From the NCBI GenBank assembly GCA_029817715.1, contig JARUPY010000533.1, forward strand, positions 2,624,001-2,688,000: 64,000 nt of DNA, written 5' to 3'. A program made the translations under genes and the position numbers. This DNA is from Melastoma dodecandrum. Its lineage: Eukaryota; Streptophyta; Magnoliopsida; Myrtales; Melastomataceae. Below the pieces are notes generated by a model. It did not search any database. It saw only the letters and a list, made by a program, of their open reading frames with translations, and was not told the DNA's origin. Below are positions 23,417 to 34,078 of the stretch, in pieces (positions within the stretch are counted from its first letter, which is position 1; each line of letters opens with the position of its first letter).

Positions 23417-25209
23417 ATGGACATGGAGGACCACGTAGAGAAGGTGATTATGTGGGGGGCATCGGAGAAGACGGATTCCAGGGATATCTCGGGCGAACGA
23501 GATTTCTCAGGGAAAGAACGACAACGAGGTTTGTTACTGTGAATGTTCATTCTTAACTATCTGCAAGGAAAAAAGAAGGGTAAGAGGAGGACCCCACACT
23601 GTTTTCTCAAACAGGAAGCCGGATTTCATGATTCCCTGAGTTTTTTAAGTCAACCGCTTTGTCTTCTTTCTACCCCCCACCATCCTTTTTCTTTTTATTT
23701 CCTTTAAACAATAAATAAATTTTTTAGCATGGTCTCTAGTTTGAATCTTGCAATCACTGTCAGACCTCAGCTCTTGTACTTTCCTTCACCATCATCCTCG
23801 ACGTAAGAGTTTGACAAAACCCAGGTAGGGAAATCATGAGGTTAAGATTTCTGCGGCATCTGTTGAGGAACTTGTTACAAGGGGCTTTAGTCAGAAACAT
23901 GTCCTCTAGGAAGGTGATGCTGTCGTTTAATGAGGCTAACTGTCTAGCTTAGTAGGCAAACCTGCAAGATGTTGATCTCCGGACTGGGATTGATTTAGTA
24001 CTGCAAGCTGGCTAAGGAATTGTGTGATTATGATGGATATCCTCTGATTGGGCTGTGGAATTGTATGTAGACCTTGTCCAGGAGGAAGCTGAACAAGAGG
24101 AGAAGTTAGAGGAAGATGACACTGGAGAGACTGAATACGATGTCGAGAACGTGCTAGCGAAGCAAAACACATACGACTTGTTCTGTCCCAATTGTAAATC
24201 CTGCATAACCAGGAGGGTCATACTTCGTCGGAAACATGAGGAAGTTAATGAAGAAAGGGAAGTGTTCCGATGCCTATCGTGCCTCAGCTTCTTTATCCGG
24301 ACAGGTACCTCTTTGGGCAAGAAATTAGGCGCATCTGTGCGAGGAACTGGTGTTCAAACAAGTCTGGCTGGAACCCAAGTTACTGAAACTGGTCAAGCTC
24401 GCGAATTGGAAATAATAAAAAGTATAGTGTACGGTGGATTGATTGAATCCATAACAAGCCTCGGCATCGTCTCGTCTGCTGCAGGTGGTGGTGCTTCCAC
24501 GGGTGAGTTCCAAGCCTTTTCCTGCTTCCCGTTTGTTTCTGCCGATCGATGCATCATTAAGAACTCTAAAACCTGAACTCGGGGTATTGATACAGTGAAT
24601 ACTCTAGCCTTGGCGTTGGCTAACCTTTTCGGAGGACTTCTCCTCATCGCGAACAATGTGAGTGCTCTTGGCCAGGTTGATTCTGACGAACTTAGTCAGT
24701 TCGTTGATTCTTATTGCATTCCTTTTTCTTTCCTTTGCTGAGAAAAGCTCAGGGAGCTTAAGAATCAACAGCCAGGCACGACAGCTGCTGGCGAAACAGA
24801 AGACAAGTACACAGAGCTTCTAGGAAACAGACGGCACATCTTCCTACATGCTTCGATAGTCATCCTATCTTTCATCGTGTTCGGTGCCGTGGCTCCGGTC
24901 ACGTACGCATTCTCCTTCCGGAAGAGCGACTCTCGAGACTACAAGCTCGCGGCGGTGGCTGGGGCCTCCCTTTTCTGTATCCTCTTACTTGCGGTAGGGA
25001 AGGCTTACGTAGGAAGGCCCCCAAAGAAGTACCTCAAGACAATCTCGTACTACCTCATCATGGGGGTCGGGGCATCGGGAAGCTCTTTCCTGGTTGGCAA
25101 ACTATTCGACTACCTGCTGCAGAAGCTCGGCTGGTTCAGCTCGACGTCAACCGTCTCGGTTCCTTGGCTCGTCTCAGTTCCGACACAGTACGGAACCGCA
25201 TCCTATTGA
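23417..25209 (+). CDS. MEB-like membrane protein, shortened paralogue
   Basis: This paralogue of the gene at 14977 has four exons in phase: 23417-23528, 24071-24502, 24596-24657 and 24748-25209, giving 355 aa. Exon 1 keeps the MDMEDHVE start but loses most of the acidic region. Exon 2 starts at a different acceptor, keeps FCPNCKSC and FRCLSCLSF, then reads straight through remnants of old exon 3 (LGKKLG) into old exon 6 (TGVQTS and the SIVYGGLIESITSLG helix). Introns 2-5, exons 4 and 5 and most of exon 3 are gone. The frame stays open to the same PTQYGTASY end. The membrane part is fully retained and the zinc-ribbon-like cysteines are kept. It is probably a real, compact gene rather than a pseudogene. 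Expression is unknown. Confidence 0.85.
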
Positions 25210-25785
25210 TAAGTTAATAGCATAGATGCTTTCCTGGGTACAATTATGTTGCAATAGCTCCCTCAAGCTAGCTTGGACTTCTATTTCTATATCATCAGCC
25301 AGAAGGCCACGCAATTTCTCCTCTGTATCTTGAACGAAAACCAGCGGTCGTACTCTTAAAACTTTTAAGGACCAAATGTTTGTAGAAGATGTCCAACATG
25401 TTTTAAGATTTCAGCAAACAATCTTAACGGAAACTCAGAAATTTTACTCGAGTTGGATTTGGATTTGTTAATTGAGTGGCGATTCCGAGGGAGGATCAAT
25501 GATAAGGATGGGGACGCTGAAATTGTTGGGATTCACAATGTCCCTCGTCCAGGGAATTTAATTCTAGTTGTAGGGGAATAGATGCGAGTCACTGTCCTCA
25601 TGCTCATCAATACATTTTATTGCGGTCCCCCAATTCTTTTTTTCAACAGAGAGAAAAGATCCTGAGCAGAAGTCCCTTGTCATGTGATTGAATCTATTTG
25701 ACTCTCTGTCCTGGCCCCCCAGTTGCCGTGTAAGAAAACGAGGCGATCGAAAGGTCGTAAATACCCCTCGACTTCCCGCTTTATG

Positions 25786-26179
25786 GGGAGTCAAAGCCAA
25801 TGGCAAGACGGAGAATTCACAAGCGGAAAGGGACGAAGGAAGGACTCCCCCCATGTTGCGTGAGGAGATTGCCCAATTACCATTCCCCGATCGATCCTGT
25901 TGGGTGTCGTGTTCTTGGGTCGTCGTCTTCCGCCATCCCCTATTTCCCATGACTGGAGGCGCGTCCAGTCGCAGCTGAAGACGACCCTTTTCTCTAGAGA
26001 TTATAAGGTTTTTCTTAATTTTCCTTGGGAAGTGGGTCTGTCCTAATTGGGTTATCTCTTTCCTTGCCTTATCCTGACTTTTCCTTTCCTACCCAGATAA
26101 AAAGAGGGGAGTGGATCGCTTAAAGGTCGTTCCTTTTCCATCGGAGGTAGGTTTGAGAGGGATATAGACAGAGAGAGAG
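25786..26179. promoter_or_regulatory. upstream region of the cathepsin B gene
   Basis: This is the stretch between the duplicated block and the cathepsin B ATG. An ATAAAAAG element near 26097 lies about 80 bases before the ATG and could act as a TATA box. No other gene is seen. Confidence 0.35.
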
Positions 26180-28691
26180 ATGGGTGGTTCGGGGATGAGA
26201 GTTGTTGTGAACTTGATGGTTGTTCTGGCAACCATCTTCGCCATTCAGGGACAGGTGATGATCCGAATCTCGTGATAGTCTTGTGATTTCGATGATCGTC
26301 GAGGATTTAGAAGTCATATGTTATAGTTTACTTGGTTGTTATCAGCCGAGAAATTCATGAGGAGATAAAGTTGAACTGGGCGATGACCTTTCTCCTTACT
26401 ATTTTGATTGCTTTGAGCTGTTTGTTGGGGAATTTAAGTTATTGGATTTGGCTTTGCTTGTCATTGGATTGGATGGTGGTTATGTGAAATCAATCATCAG
26501 TGTTTGATTGGTCTGTCTGATTTGACTTGAGATTCTTGTCAGAAAGAAGCAAACTTGGCTTTTCTGTTCAACCTCGAACTCTTTGGTCACTGTTGATATG
26601 AATCTCCTTTTTTCTTTCGTTGGATGCTAAAAGTTCAAAAGAATTTCGTAGGCAGATGTAATTTTAGTTACTCTGACAGTAAGCTTGCATTACTCCATGA
26701 TGTCTACAGATTACTGCCGAGAAATATCTCTCCCAGCACAAGCTGAAGTCTCATATACTTCAGGTACTTTTCTGTTTGCTGGTGTGATTGTGAATAAAAT
26801 CCCTGAGTTTACCTTTACATATTGGTCGAGATTGCTTTGGCTTAATTTCCCTATCTGCTGCTCGTGCAGGATTCCATCATCAAGAAGATCAATGAAAATC
26901 CAAATGCTGGTTGGAAAGCTGACAAGAACTCCCGGTTCTCAAACATGACTGTTAGTTCACTTCTCTTGTGTTTGATTTTGATTGTGTTCTATTCTCAAAA
27001 TTTTCTTCTGCTTATTGTCAAGATCTGTAGTAGAGGAGATTATAGAAGCAACCTAAGGCATGTTATCTAGAGCCCAATATTCCAAGGCCTATTCTGTTGG
27101 GCATCTCATTCTGTCTTTTTTTCTTAGTGGAAGAAAAGAAATCATTATATATCCATCTGCTGCAAATTGACAGTGAAGTTGTGCTTTCTATGCATAGGTT
27201 GGGGAATTCCGACGCCTCCTTGGTGTCAAACCCTTACCTCACAGGGAGTTACAGCAGACACCCGTGAGAACCCATCCAAGGTCTACAAAGTTGCCAAAAG
27301 AGTTCGATGGGAGGACTGCTTGGTCACAGTGCAGTACCATTGGAAGAATTCTAGGTGACAACTCTATATGCTTACCGTTATAGAATATTTATCTCATTTT
27401 ATATTTATATGACACACTAATACTTTGCTTCTCCTGCGTCTGGTGGCGGATCACTTCCCATCAACCAGATCAGGTATATGAGTCGTCGCTTTGTTGTTCC
27501 TTTATGCTATTTGAATAATAGACAGCATAATCATCATGCTTTGGCTCAAACAGGGACATTGTGGTTCTTGCTGGGCATTTGGGGCTGTGGAATCTCTCTC
27601 CGATCGTTTCTGTGTCCACTTTGGAGTGGTAATTTGCTTTATTTTCCTCACTTGATCCCTATATAGTGAATATATCCCAAATGGAACAAAAACTGATACA
27701 TGAAATAAATCGTTGCAGAACATCTCTTTGTCTGTAAATGATCTCCTCTCCTGCTGTGGCTTCTTGTGTGGATCTGGATGCGATGGGGGTTATCCCATTT
27801 TCGCATGGCGGTATCTCATGCACCATGGCGTTGTAACAGAGGAGGTATTGGCGGAATCTTTCCCCCACACCTTCCAAAAGCCTGATGCAAAGCACTTCTT
27901 TTGCTGACCATTTAAAAACCTATGTACTCGTAGTGTGATCCTTACTTTGACACCACTGGTTGTTCGCACCCTGGTTGTGAGCCTGGATATCCGACTCCAA
28001 AGTGTGTGAGAAAATGTGTGAAGGGAAATCAGATGTGGAGGGCCTCGAAGCACTACAGTGTTAGCACATACAGAGTCCATTCTGATCCACATGATATCAT
28101 GGCTGAAGTTTACAAGAATGGACCTGTTGAGGTCTCCTACACAGTTTATGAGGTATTTCTCCGAGTGGCTTTTTCCTTGCGATTTTCTAGAACAATAACT
28201 CGCCTTATGGAGGATGGACCCTTTCTTTCAGGACTTTGCTCATTACAAGTCTGGGGTATACAAGCATGTCACTGGTGATGCTCTGGGTGGGCATGCTGTT
28301 AAGTTGATTGGATGGGGAACCAGTGTGGATGGGGAGGACTACTGGGTAAACCTTTGACGGATCCTCTTCTTAGTATCACTCAACGGGAAAAATTTCAGAA
28401 TTGGATTCACTTGCATCTACTTTATCTTTGCAGCTTGTTGCCAATCAGTGGAACAGGAGCTGGGGTGATGTATGTCTACATGTTGTCTTTGGAAATACCA
28501 ATTAAATTTTACATATTGTTCAATTGGCCTCTTTCTTTACTTGATGGATGCTATTGCAGGATGGTTACTTCAAGATCAGAAGGGGAACGAATGAATGCGG
28601 CATCGAGGGGGACGTTGTTGCTGGTTTGCCTTCGACCAAGAATCTGGTGCGAGAGGTTGTGTCGGACGATTCTGAAGATGCTGTGCTGTAA
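26180..28691 (+). CDS. cathepsin B-like cysteine protease
   Basis: This is a papain-family (C1A) protease that acts in vacuole or apoplast, linked in plants to cell death and defence. Eleven exons join in phase: 26180-26254, 26710-26763, 26870-26950, 27198-27354, 27469-27473, 27554-27628, 27719-27844, 27934-28152, 28232-28345, 28434-28469 and 28560-28691, giving 357 aa. The signal peptide is within residues 1-25. A propeptide follows, with [15 protein letters not shown] and the [10 protein letters not shown] segment. The catalytic triad is Cys130 ([10 protein letters not shown]), His285 ([11 protein letters not shown]) and Asn306 (ANQWNRSWG). The occluding-loop region typical of cathepsin B is [15 protein letters not shown]. 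Exon 5 is only five bases and supplies the Asp-Gln just before GHCGSC. The gene appears intact. Confidence 0.95.
27469..27473 (+). other. five-base microexon of the cathepsin B gene
   Basis: ATCAG is flanked by AG before and GT after. It completes the split codon left by exon 4 (G + AT = Asp) and adds Gln, giving the conserved [13 protein letters not shown]. Neither neighbouring exon can supply these residues with canonical splice sites in frame. Confidence 0.8.
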
Positions 28692-29514
28692 ATCCATGAT
28701 GGCATGTGGACTACCTGGGGCAATGAGCTCAAGACCTGCTTTCCTTGGAATGTTAAGTCATATGCTTTTCTTTCCTTTCCTCAAAAAAGTGATGAATGTA
28801 TCAAAAAACCAGATGCTACTGTTGATCCCTAATCTTTTTGTATATTATGGTTTGAATGTTGCATGTCCTTCTCCATTCATATCATGATCAAATGAATCCG
28901 CATCTCTTTTCCAGATAAGCATGCCATTGTGTAGCCGTGATTTCCACGAAACAGCTAAAGAAGTGTTATAACTTAGAAAGGACTTCCTTGAATATAGCCA
29001 TATTAACAATAAAGATGGTAAAAAATGTTAAATGGATTTTGTTGACTAGTGCCCTTGAAACACTCTTCCAAGACATGCTCAGATTTGTTTTCCAGCATTG
29101 GTGCTACATCTAAATGTTTCAACGATGTGTGTTTTACTAGTTATGTACTCTTAGTGTGTCTTCAATGCACTCTGATGGCGAGATAAATGTTTACTCTTTT
29201 GAATACACATCCCAATCCAAGCGGTATTGTTTCAGAAAAAAGAGAAATTCCACCACTCTTCTTGAAATGGCAAGTTTGGCTCTGAGCATTGCTAGCCTAC
29301 GGAAATGTAAGCATCATCACTCTTTTTACTATCATAGGCCATGCCTGGAATCGTGTTATGGAAATGTTCAAGGAACTCAGGGGCCAGGTTGAAGGGCTGT
29401 TAATCGTGTCCGTCAAACAAGCAGCATATAAAGGTCTAAGAATACATGGCATGACTAAGAATTTCTCAGCTCATTATCCCAGCACCAAACTTTCCCCCAC
29501 ATGTTTTAGTCAGT
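28692..29514. other. intergenic region between convergent genes
   Basis: These are the 3' flanks of cathepsin B (plus) and the C9orf78-like gene (minus). No separate gene is supported. Confidence 0.5.
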
Positions 29515-29556
29515 TTATCTCCACATTACGCGGTGCCTTTCACGTCTTCGGAAACG

Positions 29557-32112
29557 CTACAGTAGCAATTCATCCGTCGCAGCCAGCCTCTGTCCTTGCG
29601 CATCTGGATCCTTCTCACCCGTTTTAGTTTTGGCATCTACATCCCTTGCCCGATTCTTGTACAACTCAGGGTGATCTGAGATGATTTCGCAATGTTAATC
29701 AGAAGCAATGTCACCAATATTACAGCTATCTTTCTTAAAGAAAGTGTCAGAAAGTAGAAAAGAAAACCGCAGCATGGATGAAATGATACTCAGAAAACAA
29801 AGAAATATGAGCAACCTCTTCTAAGCTTCTTGGAATAATCCTTGCCGTGTTGGAAATAGTCTGCGCTGTAACTCGAAGGGATGTAACTTTCTGATTTTGC
29901 CTTGCCAGTTAGCCGTCTCTCCTGCAAAAGCTTCTTTGCAGCTTCAGTCAACTCAATATTCTTTAGTTTGTATCTGCATAAGAACACAATTAGACCAGGA
30001 ACTCGTGAAAGCCAAGTCAAGGACAACCAGCCAAAATTAGGGGCCTATATAATCAGCTAATTCATGGTTTTGTACTCGGTTAAGCAGTGTCAACATAATT
30101 CTATCTATGGATGGTAAAGAAAATAGGACACAACAATATCCAAACAGAAGGCCAATAAGACAAAAGACCGGATTTGTTCTGTGCATACTCGATTGGAAGC
30201 GGAATTTCTGCAATCCCAGTCGTCCACTGTGCAGAACCTTCTTCTGAACTTCGTTTCTTCACGTGTGTTGGGAAAAAAAATCGTTAACAACATCAGCTGA
30301 CAGCAGAAGCACACTTTTGCCTATACGTTTCGTTAATAATCCAGGAGGGCGTCGAAATAGAATTTGGATTTAAAAAAAGAAATTCATGAATATTGCAAGT
30401 AGTTCACCTTAAGATGCTCTGGGACACGGTACAACTCATCTTCTACTCGCTTTATTTCATTCTCCACTTGATCGGCTTCTTCATTGTTCCTGCCCCTTTT
30501 CTTTGCCAATTCATGTTCTACATACTTCACCCTTTCAATTGCAAGACATTATCTCAAAAAGATTAAAGGACACAATCAGTCAAAAGGATCCCATGATTAC
30601 ACAATGTTAGATGATGGCAGGACCTGTCTTCAAACAATAAAATCAGCAGCGTTTCCATTTGAACAAGATGTGGTTCTCATGGACCCGACAGAAAGAAGAA
30701 CCAAACGCAATAACTAGGAGTCCCATAGCCACAGAGAGGATGACCTATAAATAAAAGTGAAGTTAACAGCCTGGATTCTGAGACTAACTTTCAAGCACAG
30801 GATCAGTCAGCATATCTCCACTATTGTTTGAGAAATCTTCACGAAGCTCCTTCAGCATAGTGTACAACAAGGAGGACAAATTCAAGGATCCTAAGCAGTT
30901 TATCCAGATATATGCCACCAAGTATTACAAAGGTATCTTTCAGCATGTGTAAATGAATTTCGAACAAGCTAAACGCCCCTCGGATTCAACTACCAGAGAG
31001 GCGCCAATAACAAGCAAATTCCGCTAATGTGCACTTCATTTTCTACCATTCCAAACAACATCCGTGCAACTTTGAAGATGATCTCACACGCAACGCAATC
31101 ATTTAAAGAAATCTTTCAAGCAAAACATAAATAGCGAGCTCACATATTTGGATCCTCAACCATGACAGCAGTCTCCTGAGCAAAAGTGTCCTGAAGAACC
31201 AATTCCTCCTTCTCTCCATCCCCTTCATTCCTGCCCTCGACACTCTTAGGAACAGTGCCGACACGCGTTGCCGCTGCTCCGCTCTTCTGTGCGACCGGAA
31301 TCGCAGCGATCCTCGATTTCCTCTCCCTCTGCTTCTGCAGGAACTTCACCTCCTCCAAAGCCAACCTACAAATGATTCCCCGAGACAAACTCAAAAACCA
31401 ATCTTTCACTCCGAAAACCAATACCCACTCGTCAATATCACGTTCTTGATATGGGAATCCATGATAAGCTCATTGATGCAGGGAATTGATGTTTTTGCTG
31501 GTTCTGCAGCTCTCGTTGGTTCTGTAGCTGAGGTAGCAGCTGATAAAGCCAAGGGAGGAATTGGATTTAATAAAGAAAAGGGCCTGAAGAATATGGGCAA
31601 CCCCGAATCAGAGGAGCGGGCATGAAGAATGTTGGAACCCAAATTCAAATATGTTAAATAGAGTTCGAGGGACGTAATTGAAGACGGAGCAATTATACTG
31701 GACTAAGAGGAAAAAGAGGGAATCGGCAACGGAAAACAAACCACGCAGTGGTGATTAAAGGGGAAACAGCAAAAGGGAAGAGGAGAGCAGAGAGGAGTGC
31801 GTAGGTGATTTGGGGGGTGTATACGGAAATAAGAAGACATAGGATTGGGGTAGAAGATATTTTTCTTTCGGTAGGATAACGATGGTGAATTTGAGGGTGT
31901 TTTTTCTTTTAAGGAGCGATTGGCGTCTGACCGGCGGAGCGTGTGTTCCTCTGTTTTTTGTTTCCGTTAATAGAGTGGCTCAGCTTCCTTTGATTTGTGT
32001 GGCCAATTTCCGTCGTCACTCACCTTCTCTCTTCCTCGTCCTCTGATTGCGGGCCGCCGCATTCTTCTTCTTCGATCGCTCGTTTCCTGAAATTCTTGTT
32101 CTGGGGATTCAT
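29557..32112 (-). CDS. C9orf78/Tls1-like splicing factor, C-terminus cut by a nonsense codon
   Basis: The family (hepatocellular carcinoma-associated antigen 59, yeast Tls1) is a spliceosome-associated nuclear protein. Six exons join in phase: 32024-32112, 31144-31365, 30408-30531, 30189-30256, 29816-29973 and 29557-29675, giving 259 aa. The start reads MNPQNKNFRKRAIEEEE. The core has LALEEVKFLQKQRERKS, KEELVLQDTFAQET, VKYVEHELAKKRGRN, AQWTTGIAEIPLPIEYKLKN and the IPSSYSADYF signature. The frame ends at TAG (29557-29559), where the family usually has Glu. The next 13 codons (RFRRRERHRVMWR, then TAA at 29515-29517) still match the expected C-terminus. So the stop looks recent, or is a sequence error, and removes only a basic tail. 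Exon 4's acceptor is less certain (GAAG before AAACGA). Confidence 0.88.
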
Positions 32113-32406
32113 CGAATTCGGGTTTATCCCTCTTGGGCAAGACGACACCCAAAAGAGCAACCGAAAAGAACCGCAATTGCCCGAACCCAATTCAAGTTTT
32201 AGGGCAAGAAGTGCTTTTTCTTGTCCTTTCTTACCCCTGTGTCTATCATCTGCGGAAGTGGAGTCAGACCATAATTCTTAATTTTTCCTTTATTTGAAAG
32301 TAAAGTGCTGGTTGATTATTACACATCAAGATAAAAAAAAACAGCATACTGTTACGGCAGTTTTCTGCTCCAAATGGCAAAGAAATTGCCCAACATGATC
32401 AATTTT
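32113..32406. other. short gap between two minus-strand genes
   Basis: This holds the leader of the C9orf78-like gene and the 3' flank of the germin-like gene. Nothing else is seen. Confidence 0.4.
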
Positions 32407-33157
32407 CTATGATTTCTTGGGAGCAAGCTTTGATTTGATCTTGTTGACATCGTTGGTGCCTATCTGAAACGCCTTTGCGAGCACATCATCTGGCACTGGT
32501 GGCGTCGCTGTGAACAGAGTCAGCGCGATGGACTGTGTACCGGGCAGCTGGCTGTTGAACGCAGCTAATGCTGCAGCTGGCTTATCGCCATTGTTCTTCT
32601 GGAAATGAACAAGCCCCCTTGGGAACACGAAGATCTCGCCCTTCTTCACTGTCTTGGATATCAACTTGTTCTCTGTGGTGATAAACCCGACGTCCAGTTC
32701 GCCTTCCAGGACAAACACAAGCTCTGTCGCGCGTGGGTGAGTATGAGGTGGGTTTTCTCCGCCAGGCGCGTAATCAATCCGGGACATCGATATGCCCAAT
32801 GTGTTGAGTCCCGGGACCTTCTCGACATTTGCGGCCGTGACGGTGGATCCAACGGAGCTGTTGACGGTCGCTGGCTTCGCTAGGCCTCTAAAGGAGAAAT
32901 CATCCGCCGTGACATTCGCCTCACTTTTGCAGGCGAAACCGTTCACCTTCACACCTACAAGTTCATCCCGCATTACATAACCTTCTACTCTCTGTGCAAC
33001 GAAACAAAGAAATCAACACAAAAATGAGGATACCTGAAGAAGGAAGGGCTACACAGATGTCCTGAAGCAGGTCAGGATCATAAGCAAGAGTAGATCCAAA
33101 CATGGAACCACATAAAACCAGGGTTAAGAACATTGACAACATATTTGGAAAAGACAT
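32407..33157 (-). CDS. germin-like protein (cupin)
   Basis: Germin-like proteins are secreted cell-wall cupins that bind manganese; some have superoxide dismutase activity. Exon 1 is 33034-33157 and exon 2 is 32407-32954, giving 223 aa. A signal peptide covers about residues 1-25, ending GSTLA, and the mature start is YDPDLLQDICV. Cys34 and Cys50 are placed to form the usual N-terminal disulfide. Metal ligands are His111, His113 and Glu118 in HTHPRATE, and His157 in FPRGLVHFQ. VKVNGFACK and the PGGENPPHTHPRATE box are classic. The second-exon acceptor was placed at TGTAG/GTGTGAAG because it restores SSGVKVNG. The gene looks intact. It lies head-to-tail with the C9orf78-like gene. Confidence 0.95.
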
Positions 33158-33214
33158 GATTCAGACCAGATTCAGGAACCTTAATACCCAACTGGTTTGG
33201 GAAGAATAACTGAC

Positions 33215-33221
33215 TTATATA
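33215..33221 (-). promoter_or_regulatory. TATA box of the germin-like gene
   Basis: On the minus strand this reads CTATATAAG, about 60 bases before the ATG at 33157, a good match in sequence and distance. Confidence 0.6.
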
Positions 33222-34078
33222 GATTGTGAATTTTGTTCAGAATAGACAGTGCGGACGAGAACTGATGTGATGCCCCGCGGAATCTGGTTCAGAATTGAGA
33301 TGCCCTTCAACTTTACTACAAAGGAAGAGATCGGAAGGAGGAGGCGGCTTTTTCAATTCGACATTTTTATTCTGGACTCGTGGATTTGCCGAGATAATCA
33401 CGATTATTGAATTTCCCGGATCTGATCTGATAGAAAGGCAAAAGCTGGTCCCGTGAAGTGTACAGAGTGGTTGGTTGGTGAATTGCTTAGGGGTGGCTGC
33501 AACATGCTTGCTAACAAAGAGACAGACTGGTCCAAGTTAAAACAACTACAGCAAGGAAAGAAAGTTAGGTTGGATGACTATTAAAGGGTAATTTGAGGAC
33601 TGGAAAGACTTTAACCTCAAAACTAAGATGTTAAGTAAAAAAGCATATGCAGTCTGTATCATTCTCATATCCTTGATTGGATCAATCATGCTTTATGATG
33701 TTGCTTTGCAAATCGGCAACATAAAAGGGGGTTCGGTTAAACAGCCCCTGTTGTTGCAGTTGTTGGAAAGTCCCGTCTCTTTGTCAGAAAAAGAATTTTT
33801 CAAGCATCCTCGGCATATTCAAAACAAGATGCCTAATGGAGTGGGTGGCTACCACAGAAACTTTTCAACCATTCCTTATTTCCCAGTTAATGAGCAAATT
33901 GAAAGTGAATATTCTGTCCACGAAGAGGGGGATACTGGGTTTGGTTTTTCTGGGGGGTCTTCCAAAAGATTTCAAAGCCTTCAGCTCTTGATTCCAAAAT
34001 GAAGGAACAACATTCAAAGCCCCAACATAAAAAAAATTGCATACAAAGTTGGGGAAGAAATGTAAAATGCGAAAGCAA
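33222..34078. other. intergenic region with one weak open frame
   Basis: A plus-strand frame at 33628-34002 (124 codons) starts MLSKKAYAVCIILISLIG, a membrane-anchor-like N-terminus, and then shows no recognised domain. It could be the decayed start of a type II membrane enzyme or chance. No splice partner is seen. Confidence 0.25.

Larger units (their letters stand above)
22665..25785. repeat. segmental duplication, copy B
   Basis: Direct-orientation partner of 14131-19775. It is shorter because of internal deletions in the gene (first half of exon 2, introns and exons 3-5) and because it lacks the AT-rich insertion. It has its own insertion of about 130-150 bases near 25385-25530, in the 3' flank. 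Confidence 0.85.
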
